A DNA stretch of 64,000 bases from positions 248,001 to 312,000 of the forward strand of contig NZ_JAAQWN010000005.1 in NCBI RefSeq assembly GCF_012985465.1. The letters are read 5' to 3'. A program made the translations under genes and the position numbers. Positions 1-7,285 of the stretch are shown piece after piece (position 1 is the first letter of the stretch; every line of letters begins with the position of its first letter). Below the pieces are notes generated by a model, which worked only from the letters and a program-made list of their open reading frames with translations, did no database searches and was not told where the DNA came from. Source of the DNA: Pseudomonas sp. WS 5079 (lineage in GTDB: Bacteria > Pseudomonadota > Gammaproteobacteria > Pseudomonadales > Pseudomonadaceae).

Positions 1-392
1 TTGCCGGGGCAGAGAGATATTTTGTGCAACAAAAGGAAATATTCTGACCCTTCGTCGAATAATAACCGACTGCAAGCGGCGGGTATTCTCACTAAAGGAT
101 TAAACCCATCCTCTATACAGGGCACATCATAGCTGGCTTTGCCCTGTAAATGGGGCGAAAAGCCATCCCAGCTTATGGCTATAGCATCGTTATCGTTACG
201 TGCTTATGACAAAACGATCATTGAATCCATGTGACCTATTGGTTAGAACTCAACACAGGTTAGCGCCGCAACGACGCTGACACAGAGGCTCGCCACGCCG
301 GCAGCGAGCCACACCAACGGCAGAAAAACTCTGCCCGGCCTCGGATGAGGTCGAAGGATATCAAGACAGTCAACAAGTGAGGGAAACACCCT
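1..392. other. Intergenic region upstream of rmf
   Basis: No convincing gene was found here. An imperfect dyad of about 40 bases (roughly 132-173) could fold as a stem-loop. The last bases before rmf carry a strong Shine-Dalgarno (GAGGGAA, about 379-385). The rmf promoter must lie in this stretch, but no clear -35/-10 pair could be picked out, so a long untranslated leader is possible. Confidence 0.5.
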
Positions 393-608
393 ATGAGAAG
401 ACTTAAGCGTGATCCGTTGGAAAGAGCATTTTTACGCGGATATCAGTATGGCGTTCATGGCAAATCCCGTGAGCTTTGCCCCTTTACTCTACCGTCGGTA
501 CGCCAAGCCTGGATTAACGGCTGGCGCGAAGGACGCGGCGACAATTGGGACGGTATGACCGGCACTGCGGGGATCCACAGACTCAACGAACTTCACGCCG
601 TCGGCTAA
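393..608 (+). CDS. rmf: Ribosome modulation factor
   Basis: Small basic protein of 71 residues that in gammaproteobacteria converts 70S ribosomes into inactive 100S dimers in stationary phase. The start MRRLKRDPLERAF, the central GYQYGVHGKSRELCPF and the WINGWREGR segment are characteristic of Rmf, and the length is about that of the family. A Shine-Dalgarno GAGGGAA sits just upstream of the ATG and a strong hairpin terminator follows at 695-719, so it is a single-gene unit. Its neighbour pyrD is convergent, the rmf-pyrD pairing known from Pseudomonas. Regulation is not readable from the sequence; growth-phase and stringent control is family knowledge. Confidence 0.97.
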   Translation: MRRLKRDPLERAFLRGYQYGVHGKSRELCPFTLPSVRQAWINGWREGRGDNWDGMTGTAGIHRLNELHAVG

Positions 609-694
609 TCAGGGCACTTAATTCCGACAACCACCTTGAAGAATGTAACGACTTAACCACGCACGCCCCATCCGGGCGGCGGGCTTCGGCCCAG

Positions 695-719
695 GGGCTC
701 CTTCGAGGAGCCCTTTTTT
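695..719 (+). terminator. Rho-independent terminator of rmf
   Basis: GGGCTCCT and AGGAGCCC form an 8-bp stem closed by a TCG loop, followed by six T residues. It lies about 90 bases past the rmf stop and 22 bases before the end of the convergent pyrD. Confidence 0.9.
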
Positions 720-741
720 ATGGGCCGGCTCCTACAGGGGC

Positions 742-1767
742 TCAGGATTTGGGGAGCGCCGCGATAGCGTCGACCGATTGGCGAATCAGCGCTGGCCCCT
801 TGTAGATAAACCCGGAATACAACTGCACCAGGCTGGCCCCTGCGGCGATTTTCTCGGCAGCGTGCTTGCCTTCGGTGATCCCGCCCACGGCGATGATCGG
901 CAAACGACCGGCCAGTTCGGCCGCCAGCACCTTGACGATATGGGTGCTCTGGTCACGCACTGGCGCACCGGAAAGGCCACCGGCTTCGTCACCGTAGGCC
1001 AAGCCTTCAACGCCGACACGGCTGAGGGTGGTGTTGGTCGCAATCACCGCGTCCATCCCCGAATCCACCAGAGCCTGGGCCACCAGCACGGTTTCTTCGT
1101 CGCTCATGTCCGGGGCGATCTTGATTGCCAACGGCACGCGCTTGCCGTGGCGTACCGCCAGGTCTTCCTGGCGCTGGCGCAGGGCTTCGAGCAACTGTTT
1201 GAGGGAATCGCCAAATTGCAGGCTGCGCAGGCCCGGGGTGTTGGGCGAACTGACGTTGACTGTCACATAGCTGGCGTGGGCGTAGACCTTGTCCAGGCAA
1301 GTCAGGTAGTCATCCACCGCACGCTCCACCGGGGTATCGAAGTTCTTGCCGATATTGATCCCGAGGATGCCCTTGTACTTGGCGGCCTGTACCCGGGACA
1401 ACAGGTGGTCAACCCCCAGGTTGTTGAAGCCCATGCGGTTGATGATCGCCTCGGCTTCCGGCAGGCGGAAAATGCGCGGCTTGGGATTGCCCGGCTGCGG
1501 GCGCGGCGTGACGGTGCCGATCTCGACAAAACCGAACCCCAACTGCGCGAAGCCATCGATGGCCGCGCCATTCTTGTCCAGGCCAGCCGCCAGACCCACC
1601 GGGTTGGGAAAATCGAGCCCCATCACCGACACCGGCATCTTCGCCGGCGCCTTGCACACCAGGCCATTGAGCCCCAGGCGGCCACCCGCGCCGATCAGGT
1701 CCAGGGACAGATCGTGGGAAGTTTCCGGGGAGAGTTTGAACAACAGCTGGCGGGCCAGGGTATACAT
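742..1767 (-). CDS. pyrD: Dihydroorotate dehydrogenase (quinone), class 2
   Basis: 341-residue FMN enzyme that oxidises dihydroorotate to orotate at the membrane with ubiquinone as acceptor, fourth step of pyrimidine synthesis. The N-terminal amphipathic helix ([19 protein letters not shown]) is the membrane/quinone domain of class 2 enzymes. The barrel follows with [17 protein letters not shown], the catalytic-Ser segment [12 protein letters not shown], the Lys segment [12 protein letters not shown], and the phosphate-binding GGI and [11 protein letters not shown] at the C-terminus. A longer reading to 1845 exists, but family length and the N-terminal motif fix the ATG at 1767. It runs convergent to rmf and appears monocistronic. 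Confidence 0.97.
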   Translation of the reverse strand: MYTLARQLLFKLSPETSHDLSLDLIGAGGRLGLNGLVCKAPAKMPVSVMGLDFPNPVGLAAGLDKNGAAIDGFAQLGFGFVEIGTVTPRPQPGNPKPRIFRLPEAEAIINRMGFNNLGVDHLLSRVQAAKYKGILGINIGKNFDTPVERAVDDYLTCLDKVYAHASYVTVNVSSPNTPGLRSLQFGDSLKQLLEALRQRQEDLAVRHGKRVPLAIKIAPDMSDEETVLVAQALVDSGMDAVIATNTTLSRVGVEGLAYGDEAGGLSGAPVRDQSTHIVKVLAAELAGRLPIIAVGGITEGKHAAEKIAAGASLVQLYSGFIYKGPALIRQSVDAIAALPKS

Positions 1768-1857
1768 GGGCGGGCTTGACTCGGATGGCGGCAAAAGGTG
1801 GCGGCGATTATAGCCGGGGTGGCGGGTCCGTGCGAGGCATGGCACACCGCCGGTCGA

Positions 1858-2322
1858 TCATCCATTGCGATGGGCCATCAACTCTTCATAGCGGCTCCAG
1901 ATCTTCTGCGCGTAGCGCAGGCGCAACGCGTCACGCTCGGCCCCCGCCCCAGGCCCGACGTTATAGGCGCCCACGGCAGTCCAGTTGTAGCCAAACTGCT
2001 TGATGAAGCCGGCCAGGATCGAGGCCCCCACCTCGACCGACAGACAGGGCTCATCCAACAGGCGCTGCTCGGTAATGCCCTGCTTGACCAGGCGAGGCAG
2101 ATGAATGCTGTTGATTTGCATCAGGCCAATATCATAGGTGCCGTTGTTATTGCTGTAGTTCATGGCCTCGGCGCGGTAGCCGGACTCCACAGCGGCAATC
2201 GCCTGCAACAGTTCCGGCTCGATATCGTATTGACGAGCGGCCTCGGCCCAGCAGTAAGCCCGGGCTTCGCCTGCCCCGCCCAGGCAAAGCAACAACAGTC
2301 CCAGCCGGCAGGCGCGTTTCAT
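1858..2322 (-). CDS. Lytic transglycosylase, IagB/type III secretion-associated type
   Basis: 154-residue exported SLT-family lytic transglycosylase that would open peptidoglycan locally for a trans-envelope machine. A signal peptide covers about residues 1-22. The SLT core shows catalytic Glu46 in AVESGY, then YDIGLMQIN and AVGAYNVG. The protein is just the signal plus one SLT domain, as in IagB of Salmonella SPI-1 and IpgF of Shigella, rather than a large housekeeping enzyme. Its ATG overlaps the stop of the upstream winged-helix gene by four bases (2319-2322), so the two are translationally coupled. The IagB/HilA pairing in Salmonella supports a secretion-locus origin. Whether it still serves any secretion system is unknown. 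Confidence 0.8.
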   Translation of the reverse strand: MKRACRLGLLLLCLGGAGEARAYCWAEAARQYDIEPELLQAIAAVESGYRAEAMNYSNNNGTYDIGLMQINSIHLPRLVKQGITEQRLLDEPCLSVEVGASILAGFIKQFGYNWTAVGAYNVGPGAGAERDALRLRYAQKIWSRYEELMAHRNG

Positions 2323-2726
2323 GCCCGCTCGCCATACCATCCACAGGCAGGGCACGCACGGGGCGCTTTGCCCGCCGCCTGCGCCGGGCCAGGCGGCTCG
2401 ATCACCCGCACCCGGCCATTGAAGCGATAACCGCGGCCATACACGGTCGCGATCAACGCCCGGTCGCCCTCCAACTGCTTGCGCAGCGCGTAGATGCAAC
2501 GGGTCAGGGATTCTTCGGCGATATCGGTATGGGGCCAGACCTGCTCCAGCAGGTGGTCCTTGCTGACCAGCACGCCGGGCGTGGCCAGCAACAGGCGCAA
2601 CACGTGACATTCCTTGGGTGGTAACTGAATGTCGCGACCTTCAGTGGTCAACCTGCCATCCGCCTGCAACCTCCAATGACCAAAGGCGAGGGACGCCGCC
2701 ATCAAGCCCTCAACTGCAACAACCAT
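2319..2726 (-). CDS. Stand-alone OmpR-type winged-helix regulator, HilA-like
   Basis: 135-residue protein made almost only of a trans_reg_C winged helix at about residues 12-103. Signs are LPPKECHVLRLLL, KDHLLEQVWP, the recognition-helix region SLTRCIYALRKQL and the wing ATVYGRGYRF. There is no receiver domain, so it is not a phosphorylated response regulator. HilA of SPI-1 has this domain at its N-terminus followed by a large C-terminal part that is missing here. The C-terminal tail carries a CPACGW segment, possibly a metal-binding knuckle. It overlaps the transglycosylase gene by four bases and follows the secretin-like gene on the same strand. Targets are unknown; the neighbouring genes are likely. 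Confidence 0.75.
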   Translation of the reverse strand: MVVAVEGLMAASLAFGHWRLQADGRLTTEGRDIQLPPKECHVLRLLLATPGVLVSKDHLLEQVWPHTDIAEESLTRCIYALRKQLEGDRALIATVYGRGYRFNGRVRVIEPPGPAQAAGKAPRACPACGWYGERA

Positions 2727-2903
2727 TCAAACCTCTGTACCTGTCTGCGGACATTCACGGCGCCCTGATTTTCCATAGCGCACCGTCTGGGAGATAGGGC
2801 GACTATAGAAACCCGCGGCCAGTTTCACGTTAGGAAAAAGCCCGCTGCTTCGAAGTTTTCCGGGAGTGTTGCGTAGGAACTTTCGAAGTCTGTACAAACC
2901 CCG

Positions 2904-3803
2904 CTACGGCTCGGCGATCCGCGCAAATGCACGCCGCACACGCTCGTATTGCTCGGCACTCAAGGGCGTTGAAGTGACGGAATGCGCGGGTGTGTCCAGC
3001 TCAGCCACCAGTTTTTTGATCAGCCTCAACTGCTGCTCACTGCCTTTGACCAGCAGGCTGTTGGTCTCTGGGTAGGCGATTACCACCGCGCCGGTGCCGG
3101 CCTTGCGCCCCAGCGTGGCGAGCTGTTTCTCGAGCAGCGTGGCGACACCCGGCACGGTGATGGTCTGCGAGCCCATGTCATACCGACGGTCCGAGACGTC
3201 GGCATTCTGCACCTGGACTACGCCCACTTCAGGCGGGGCCTCGCGTCGCGCCGGGCGCGGACGATCCATCAACTGGGCCAGGCGCAGGACGTGGTCGACG
3301 TAATTGGCGGGCCCCGACACATAAAACAATCGGGCGCCGGCCTTGCGCAGGGGGTAACGCGCCTCTTCGAGCCCCGCGCGGCGCATGACCTGGCGCAATC
3401 GGTCGACGGTCATGTAGCGCAGGGTCACCCCGGAACTCTTGGCCTCGCTGGCGTCGTAGAGATGCAGCACCTGGCCGTCGCTGTACCAGATCAGATCGTG
3501 CTGCAACGCCACGCTCTCCAGGACCGCTTGTGCATGGGCAAAATCAAAATGCCCGGTAATGCGCTTGCCCTCCGCCAGTTTGCTGACCACGATGGGCTGG
3601 CCCAGGGGCACCGCAAGCCGTCTGAAGAAGCCTTGTAGGCTTTCGTCCCACATCAGATAGGACTCGCCCATGGCCGGTAAGGCATTGAGCATCAACAGAC
3701 CGCCCAGCAGCCAGCGCTGTAAAAAGCCACGACAGGTCGTTGCGTTAGATCGATCAAGGAGCACGCCGGGTTTCCTGGACGGTGTTGCGTGAAAGAGCGC
3801 CAT
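2904..3803 (-). CDS. Secretin N-domain protein, InvG-like, lacking the pore domain
   Basis: 299-residue exported protein resembling the periplasmic half of type III secretion secretins (InvG/MxiD/EscC). A hydrophobic signal ending near ALPAMGES is followed by an N0-type domain (YLMWDESLQGFFRRLA, then GHFDFAHAQAVLESVA), an N1-type domain (VTLRYMTVDRLRQVM, YVSGPANYVDHVLRLAQLM) and an N3-type domain (VVIAYPETNSLLVKGSEQQLRLIKKLVAELD). The protein then stops; the roughly 250-residue outer-membrane barrel of a full secretin is absent, and the next 177 bases lead directly into the HilA-like gene. The start at 3803 is chosen because it places the signal peptide near the N-terminus. It is either an eroded secretin or a stable pore-less adaptor. 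Confidence 0.7.
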   Translation of the reverse strand: MALFHATPSRKPGVLLDRSNATTCRGFLQRWLLGGLLMLNALPAMGESYLMWDESLQGFFRRLAVPLGQPIVVSKLAEGKRITGHFDFAHAQAVLESVALQHDLIWYSDGQVLHLYDASEAKSSGVTLRYMTVDRLRQVMRRAGLEEARYPLRKAGARLFYVSGPANYVDHVLRLAQLMDRPRPARREAPPEVGVVQVQNADVSDRRYDMGSQTITVPGVATLLEKQLATLGRKAGTGAVVIAYPETNSLLVKGSEQQLRLIKKLVAELDTPAHSVTSTPLSAEQYERVRRAFARIAEP

Positions 3804-3868
3804 AGTGAAAGCCCACCCGGGTGCAATCTTGATGAAAACCTGATCAACCACCACTCGCCCGGGCGCCG

Positions 3869-3885
3869 TGGCATGTGCCTTGCTT
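3869..3885 (+). promoter_or_regulatory. Sigma-54 promoter of nasST
   Basis: TGGCATGTGCCTTGCTT has the -24 GG (3870-3871) and -12 GC (3882-3883) separated by exactly ten bases, as sigma-54 holoenzyme requires. Transcription would start near 3894, just before the hairpin leader. The two other nas units have the same arrangement. Confidence 0.85.
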
Positions 3886-3893
3886 TGCCCTAC

Positions 3894-3990
3894 CCAGCGC
3901 AGCCCGCGCCAACGCCGGAACGGGCTCACAGACAAAGGCGTCGTTACCTGCCGCGGCTTGCATGCCGCCTGGCATGACGACGCCTTTTTT
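3894..3990 (+). promoter_or_regulatory. NasT-type (ANTAR) antitermination leader of nasST
   Basis: Hairpin P1 has outer stem AGCCCG/CGGGCT (3901-3906 with 3921-3926), a 2x2 internal loop, a CC/GG pair and hexaloop AACGCC (3911-3916). Hairpin P2 is GAC-AAAGGC-GTC (3931-3942). Both loops have A at position 1 and G at position 4, the signature bound by ANTAR proteins. P2 shares bases 3934-3942 with the 5' arm of the terminator, so the two folds exclude each other. This is the known ANTAR mechanism; assigning it to NasT is inference from the two matching leaders downstream. Confidence 0.8.
3934..3990 (+). terminator. Leader (attenuating) terminator before nasS
   Basis: The arm at 3934-3945 pairs over 12 positions, one of them a wobble, with 3976-3987, enclosing a smaller hairpin. 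The stem is followed directly by T residues to 3990. It ends 20 bases before the nasS start, so transcription of nasST depends on antitermination. Confidence 0.85.
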
Positions 3991-4010
3991 CATACAGAAG
4001 GTAGGTGTAG

Positions 4011-5237
4011 ATGAGTGATCAGCTCGGCAACAGCCAGGCCAACAACCCTCTGGCCTGGGTCAACGGCAGCGATGCCCCGGAAAAGAGCAGCCTCGACCTG
4101 GGCTTCATGGCCTTGAGCGATTGCGCCTCGCTGGTGGTCGCGGCGACCCAGGGGTTTGCCCAGCCCTACGGCCTGACGCTAAACCTCAAGCGCCAGTCAT
4201 CCTGGGCCGGCCTGCGGGACAAGCTGGTCAGCGGCGAACTCGACGCCGCCCACAGCCTGTACGGCCTGATCTATGCGGTGCACCTGGGCATCGGCGGCGT
4301 TGCGCCGACCGACATGGCGGTGCTGATGGGCCTGAACCAGAACGGCCAGGGCATCAACCTGTCCCAGGGCCTGCAACAACAGGGCGTGACCAGTCCTGAG
4401 GCACTGGCGCGCAAGGTGCACCAAAGCCGGACAAAACTGACCTTCGCCCAGACGTTTCCTACCGGCACCCACGCCATGTGGTTGTATTACTGGCTGGCTA
4501 GCCAGGGCATTCATCCATTGCGGGATGTGGACAGTGTGGTAGTGCCGCCGCCGCAGATGGTCGCGCACCTGCAAGCCGGGCGGATCGACGGCCTGTGTGT
4601 CGGCGAACCCTGGTGCGCCAGCGCGGCGCAACAGCACCAGGGTTTTACCCTCGCCACCAGCCAGGCGATCTGGCCGGACCACCCGGAGAAAGTCCTGGGC
4701 TGCACCCAGGCGTTTGTCGAGCAGTACCCCAACACCGCCCGGGTGCTGGTGATGGCGGTCCTGGAAGCCAGCCGCTTTATCGACGACAGCATCGAAAACC
4801 GACGTTCCACCGCGCAACTGCTGAGCGCCCGGGAATACCTGGACGCCCCGCTCGACTGCATCGAGCCACGGCTGCTGGGCGCCTATGCCGACGGCCTGGG
4901 CAACCACTGGCAGGACGCGCACGCGCTGCGCTTCCATGGCGAGGGCGAGGTCAACCTGCCGTACCTGTCCGATGGCATGTGGTTCATGACCCAGTTCCGC
5001 CGCTGGGGCCTTTTGCGGGAAGACCCCGATTACCTCGCCGTGGCCCGCCAGGTGCAACAACTGGATCTCTATCGCCAGGCCGCAAGCGCCGTGGGCGTGG
5101 CGGCCATGGACACGCAGATGCGCAGCAGCCAATTGATCGACGGCAAGGTCTGGGACGGCTCGGACCCGGCCGGTTATGCCCGCAGTTTCCGCCTGAATGC
5201 CCTGGCCGACGATGTCGTCCGCCACGCCTTGCGCTGA
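4011..5237 (+). CDS. nasS: NasS nitrate/nitrite sensor (NrtA-like, cytoplasmic)
   Basis: 408-residue protein of the NrtA/CmpA periplasmic-binding fold but without a signal peptide or lipobox (MSDQLGNSQANN start), which marks NasS rather than an ABC transporter component. Family motifs include DLGFMALSDCASLVVA, GELDAAHSLYGLIYAVHLG, TFPTGTHAMWLYYWLA, the ligand-site GRIDGLCVGEPW and GVAAMDTQMRSS. By family knowledge NasS holds NasT inactive when nitrate or nitrite is absent and releases it when ligand binds. nasT follows 13 bases downstream. The unit is preceded by a sigma-54 promoter and by a leader of the type NasT itself acts on, implying feedback on its own sensor. Confidence 0.93.
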   Translation: MSDQLGNSQANNPLAWVNGSDAPEKSSLDLGFMALSDCASLVVAATQGFAQPYGLTLNLKRQSSWAGLRDKLVSGELDAAHSLYGLIYAVHLGIGGVAPTDMAVLMGLNQNGQGINLSQGLQQQGVTSPEALARKVHQSRTKLTFAQTFPTGTHAMWLYYWLASQGIHPLRDVDSVVVPPPQMVAHLQAGRIDGLCVGEPWCASAAQQHQGFTLATSQAIWPDHPEKVLGCTQAFVEQYPNTARVLVMAVLEASRFIDDSIENRRSTAQLLSAREYLDAPLDCIEPRLLGAYADGLGNHWQDAHALRFHGEGEVNLPYLSDGMWFMTQFRRWGLLREDPDYLAVARQVQQLDLYRQAASAVGVAAMDTQMRSSQLIDGKVWDGSDPAGYARSFRLNALADDVVRHALR

Positions 5238-5250
5238 CCGGAGGCCACCC

Positions 5251-5826
5251 ATGTTGCGAATCCTGCTGATCAATGACACCCCACGCAAAGTCGGGCGCCT
5301 CAAGAGCGCGCTGACCGAGGCCGGCTTTGAGGTAATCGACGAGTCCGGCCTTACCATCGACCTGCCGGCGCGCGTCGAAACGGTGCGCCCGGACGTGATT
5401 CTGATCGATACCGAATCACCCGGGCGCGATGTGATGGAGCAAGTGGTGCTGGTCAGCCGCGACCAGCCGCGGCCCATCGTGATGTTTACCGACGAACATG
5501 ATCCCGGGGTAATGCGCCAGGCGATCAAGTCCGGGGTCAGCGCCTACATCGTCGAAGGCATCCAGGCCCAGCGCCTGCAACCGATCCTTGATGTCGCCAT
5601 GGCGCGCTTCGAGAGCGACCAGGCCTTGCGCGCGCAACTACTGGCCCGCGACCAGCAACTGGCGGAACGCAAGCGCATCGAGCTGGCCAAGGGCTTGCTG
5701 ATGAAAATGAAGGACTGCAATGAGGAACAGGCCTACACCCTGATGCGCCGCCAGGCCATGAGCCGCCAGCAGAAGTTGATCCAGGTGGCGGAGCAGATTA
5801 TTGCCATGAGTGAATTGCTAGGCTGA
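5251..5826 (+). CDS. nasT: NasT ANTAR-domain transcription antiterminator
   Basis: 191-residue RNA-binding regulator with an N-terminal receiver-like domain (RILLINDTP, VILIDTESPGRD with Asp53) and a C-terminal ANTAR three-helix domain at about 126-187 (RKRIELAKGLLMKMKDCNEE, AYTLMRRQAM). Released from NasS by nitrate or nitrite, it would bind paired A--G-- hexaloops and stop terminator formation. Three such leaders lie in this window (3894-3990, 5913-5999, 9173-9282), upstream of nasST, the transporter and nirB. The start at 5251 has a GGAGG seven bases upstream; an in-frame upstream ATG at 5197 falls inside nasS and is unlikely. Confidence 0.95.
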   Translation: MLRILLINDTPRKVGRLKSALTEAGFEVIDESGLTIDLPARVETVRPDVILIDTESPGRDVMEQVVLVSRDQPRPIVMFTDEHDPGVMRQAIKSGVSAYIVEGIQAQRLQPILDVAMARFESDQALRAQLLARDQQLAERKRIELAKGLLMKMKDCNEEQAYTLMRRQAMSRQQKLIQVAEQIIAMSELLG

Positions 5827-5887
5827 GCCACACAACCGCAATCGCCCAAGGTGGGAACGGGCCTGCCCGCGAGGGCAATGTCACGGT

Positions 5888-5904
5888 TGGCGCAAGACTT
5901 GCTA
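5888..5904 (+). promoter_or_regulatory. Sigma-54 promoter of nitrate transporter unit
   Basis: TGGCGCAAGACTTGCTA carries GG at 5889-5890 and GC at 5901-5902, ten bases apart. Predicted transcription start is near 5913, at the base of the first leader hairpin. It follows a REP-like remnant at about 5847-5880. Confidence 0.85.
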
Positions 5905-5912
5905 ACTAAACA

Positions 5913-5999
5913 CCACAGGTAGCCAACGGCGGTTGCCCCTCCACGACAAAGACGTCGCACATCCGGTTTGCCCAGGCGAACCCGGTGGCGGCGTTTTTT
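5913..5999 (+). promoter_or_regulatory. NasT-type (ANTAR) leader and terminator of nitrate transporter unit
   Basis: P1 is GGTAGCC / GGTTGCC (5918-5924 with 5931-5937) around hexaloop AACGGC. P2 is CGAC-AAAGAC-GTCG (5944-5957). Both loops follow the A--G-- rule. The P2 3' half also forms the 5' arm of a longer hairpin (about 5952-5993) that contains the GGTTTGCC/GGCGAACC inner stem and ends in six T residues (5994-5999). The design matches the nasS and nirB leaders. Confidence 0.82.
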
Positions 6000-6073
6000 C
6001 GTTTGGATGGGGCGGCCTTCGCTGGCCGTTCCATCACCAGGCCTTCTACAAGATCCCCAATCTGAGGTGCGTG

Positions 6074-7285
6074 ATGAAATCAAGCTTCTGGAAATCCGGG
6101 CACACCCCGACCTTGTTTGCCGCGTTCCTGTATTTCGACCTGAGTTTCATGGTCTGGTACCTATTGGGCCCGCTGGCGGTGCAGATCGCCGCCGACCTGC
6201 AACTGACCACCCAGCAACGCGGGCTGATGGTCGCCACGCCGATCCTGGCAGGGGCGATCCTGCGCTTCTTGATGGGCATGCTCGCGGACAAGCTGTCGCC
6301 CAAGACTGCCGGCCTGATCGGCCAGGTGATCGTGATTGTGGCGCTGTTCTGTGCCTGGAAACTGGGGATCCACAGTTATGAACAGGCGTTGCTGCTAGGG
6401 CTGTTCCTCGGCATGGCCGGGGCCTCGTTTGCCGTCGCCCTGCCGCTGGCCTCCCAGTGGTACCCCGCCGAACACCAGGGCAAGGCCATGGGCATCGCCG
6501 GGGCCGGCAACTCCGGCACGGTGTTCGCCGCGCTACTGGCACCGCTGATCGCCGCCGCATTTGGCTGGACCAACGTGTTCGGCTTTGCCCTGATCCCGCT
6601 GATCCTGACTTTGATCGTGTTCGCCTGGCTGGCGCGCAATGCGCCTGAGCGACCCAAAGCCAAATCCATGGCCGACTATTTCAAGGCCCTGGGCGACCGC
6701 GACAGTTGGTGGTTCATGTTCTTCTACAGCGTGACCTTCGGTGGTTTCATCGGCCTGGCCAGCGCCCTGCCCGGCTACTTCAACGACCAATACGGCCTGA
6801 GCCCGGTCACCGCCGGTTACTACACCGCCGCCTGCGTGTTCGGCGGAAGCCTGATGCGGCCCCTGGGCGGCGCCCTGGCTGACCGTTTCGGCGGGATCCG
6901 CACCCTGCTGGGCATGTACGGCGTGGCGGCCGTGTGCATCGCCGCAGTGGGCTTCAACCTACCGAGTTCCTACGCGGCACTGGCACTTTTCGTGTGCACC
7001 ATGCTCGGCCTGGGTGCGGGTAACGGTGCGGTATTCCAGCTGGTGCCCCAGCGCTTTCGCCGCGAGATTGGCGTGATGACCGGGCTGATCGGCATGGCCG
7101 GCGGTATCGGCGGTTTCGCCCTGGCAGCGGGCATGGGCGCGATCAAGCAAAGCACCGGCAGCTACCAGTTGGCATTGTGGCTATTCGCCAGCCTGGGCGT
7201 GCTGGCGTGGTTCGGCCTGTATGGCGTGAAGCGCCGCTGGAGGACCACCTGGGGTTCGGCGGCCGTCACCGCCGCGCGGGTCTGA
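6074..7285 (+). CDS. nasA: Major facilitator nitrate transporter (NarK/NasA type)
   Basis: 403-residue inner-membrane permease of the nitrate/nitrite porter family with about twelve hydrophobic segments. The nitrate-signature-like glycine-rich helices are visible as GMAGASFAVALPLASQWYP with AGAGNSG, and GLGAGNGAVFQLVP with GMAGGIGG near the C-terminus. It should import nitrate for the reductase encoded 6 kb downstream. The ATG at 6074 has a GAGG ten bases upstream; more upstream in-frame codons fall inside the leader terminator and are rejected. It overlaps the next gene by one base (TGATG at 7283-7287), so transporter and kinase are one transcript under sigma-54 plus antitermination control. 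Confidence 0.93.
   Translation: MKSSFWKSGHTPTLFAAFLYFDLSFMVWYLLGPLAVQIAADLQLTTQQRGLMVATPILAGAILRFLMGMLADKLSPKTAGLIGQVIVIVALFCAWKLGIHSYEQALLLGLFLGMAGASFAVALPLASQWYPAEHQGKAMGIAGAGNSGTVFAALLAPLIAAAFGWTNVFGFALIPLILTLIVFAWLARNAPERPKAKSMADYFKALGDRDSWWFMFFYSVTFGGFIGLASALPGYFNDQYGLSPVTAGYYTAACVFGGSLMRPLGGALADRFGGIRTLLGMYGVAAVCIAAVGFNLPSSYAALALFVCTMLGLGAGNGAVFQLVPQRFRREIGVMTGLIGMAGGIGGFALAAGMGAIKQSTGSYQLALWLFASLGVLAWFGLYGVKRRWRTTWGSAAVTAARV

Noticed and set aside
778..1779. Long plus-strand reading frame (333 codons) opposite pyrD
   Set aside because: It is the antisense of a clear pyrD gene. GC-rich codon bias on one strand creates long open frames on the other, and it has no recognisable domain or Shine-Dalgarno.
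4197..5528. Minus-strand reading frame (443 codons) opposite nasS/nasT
   Set aside because: Covers two well-supported genes on the other strand and has no domain.
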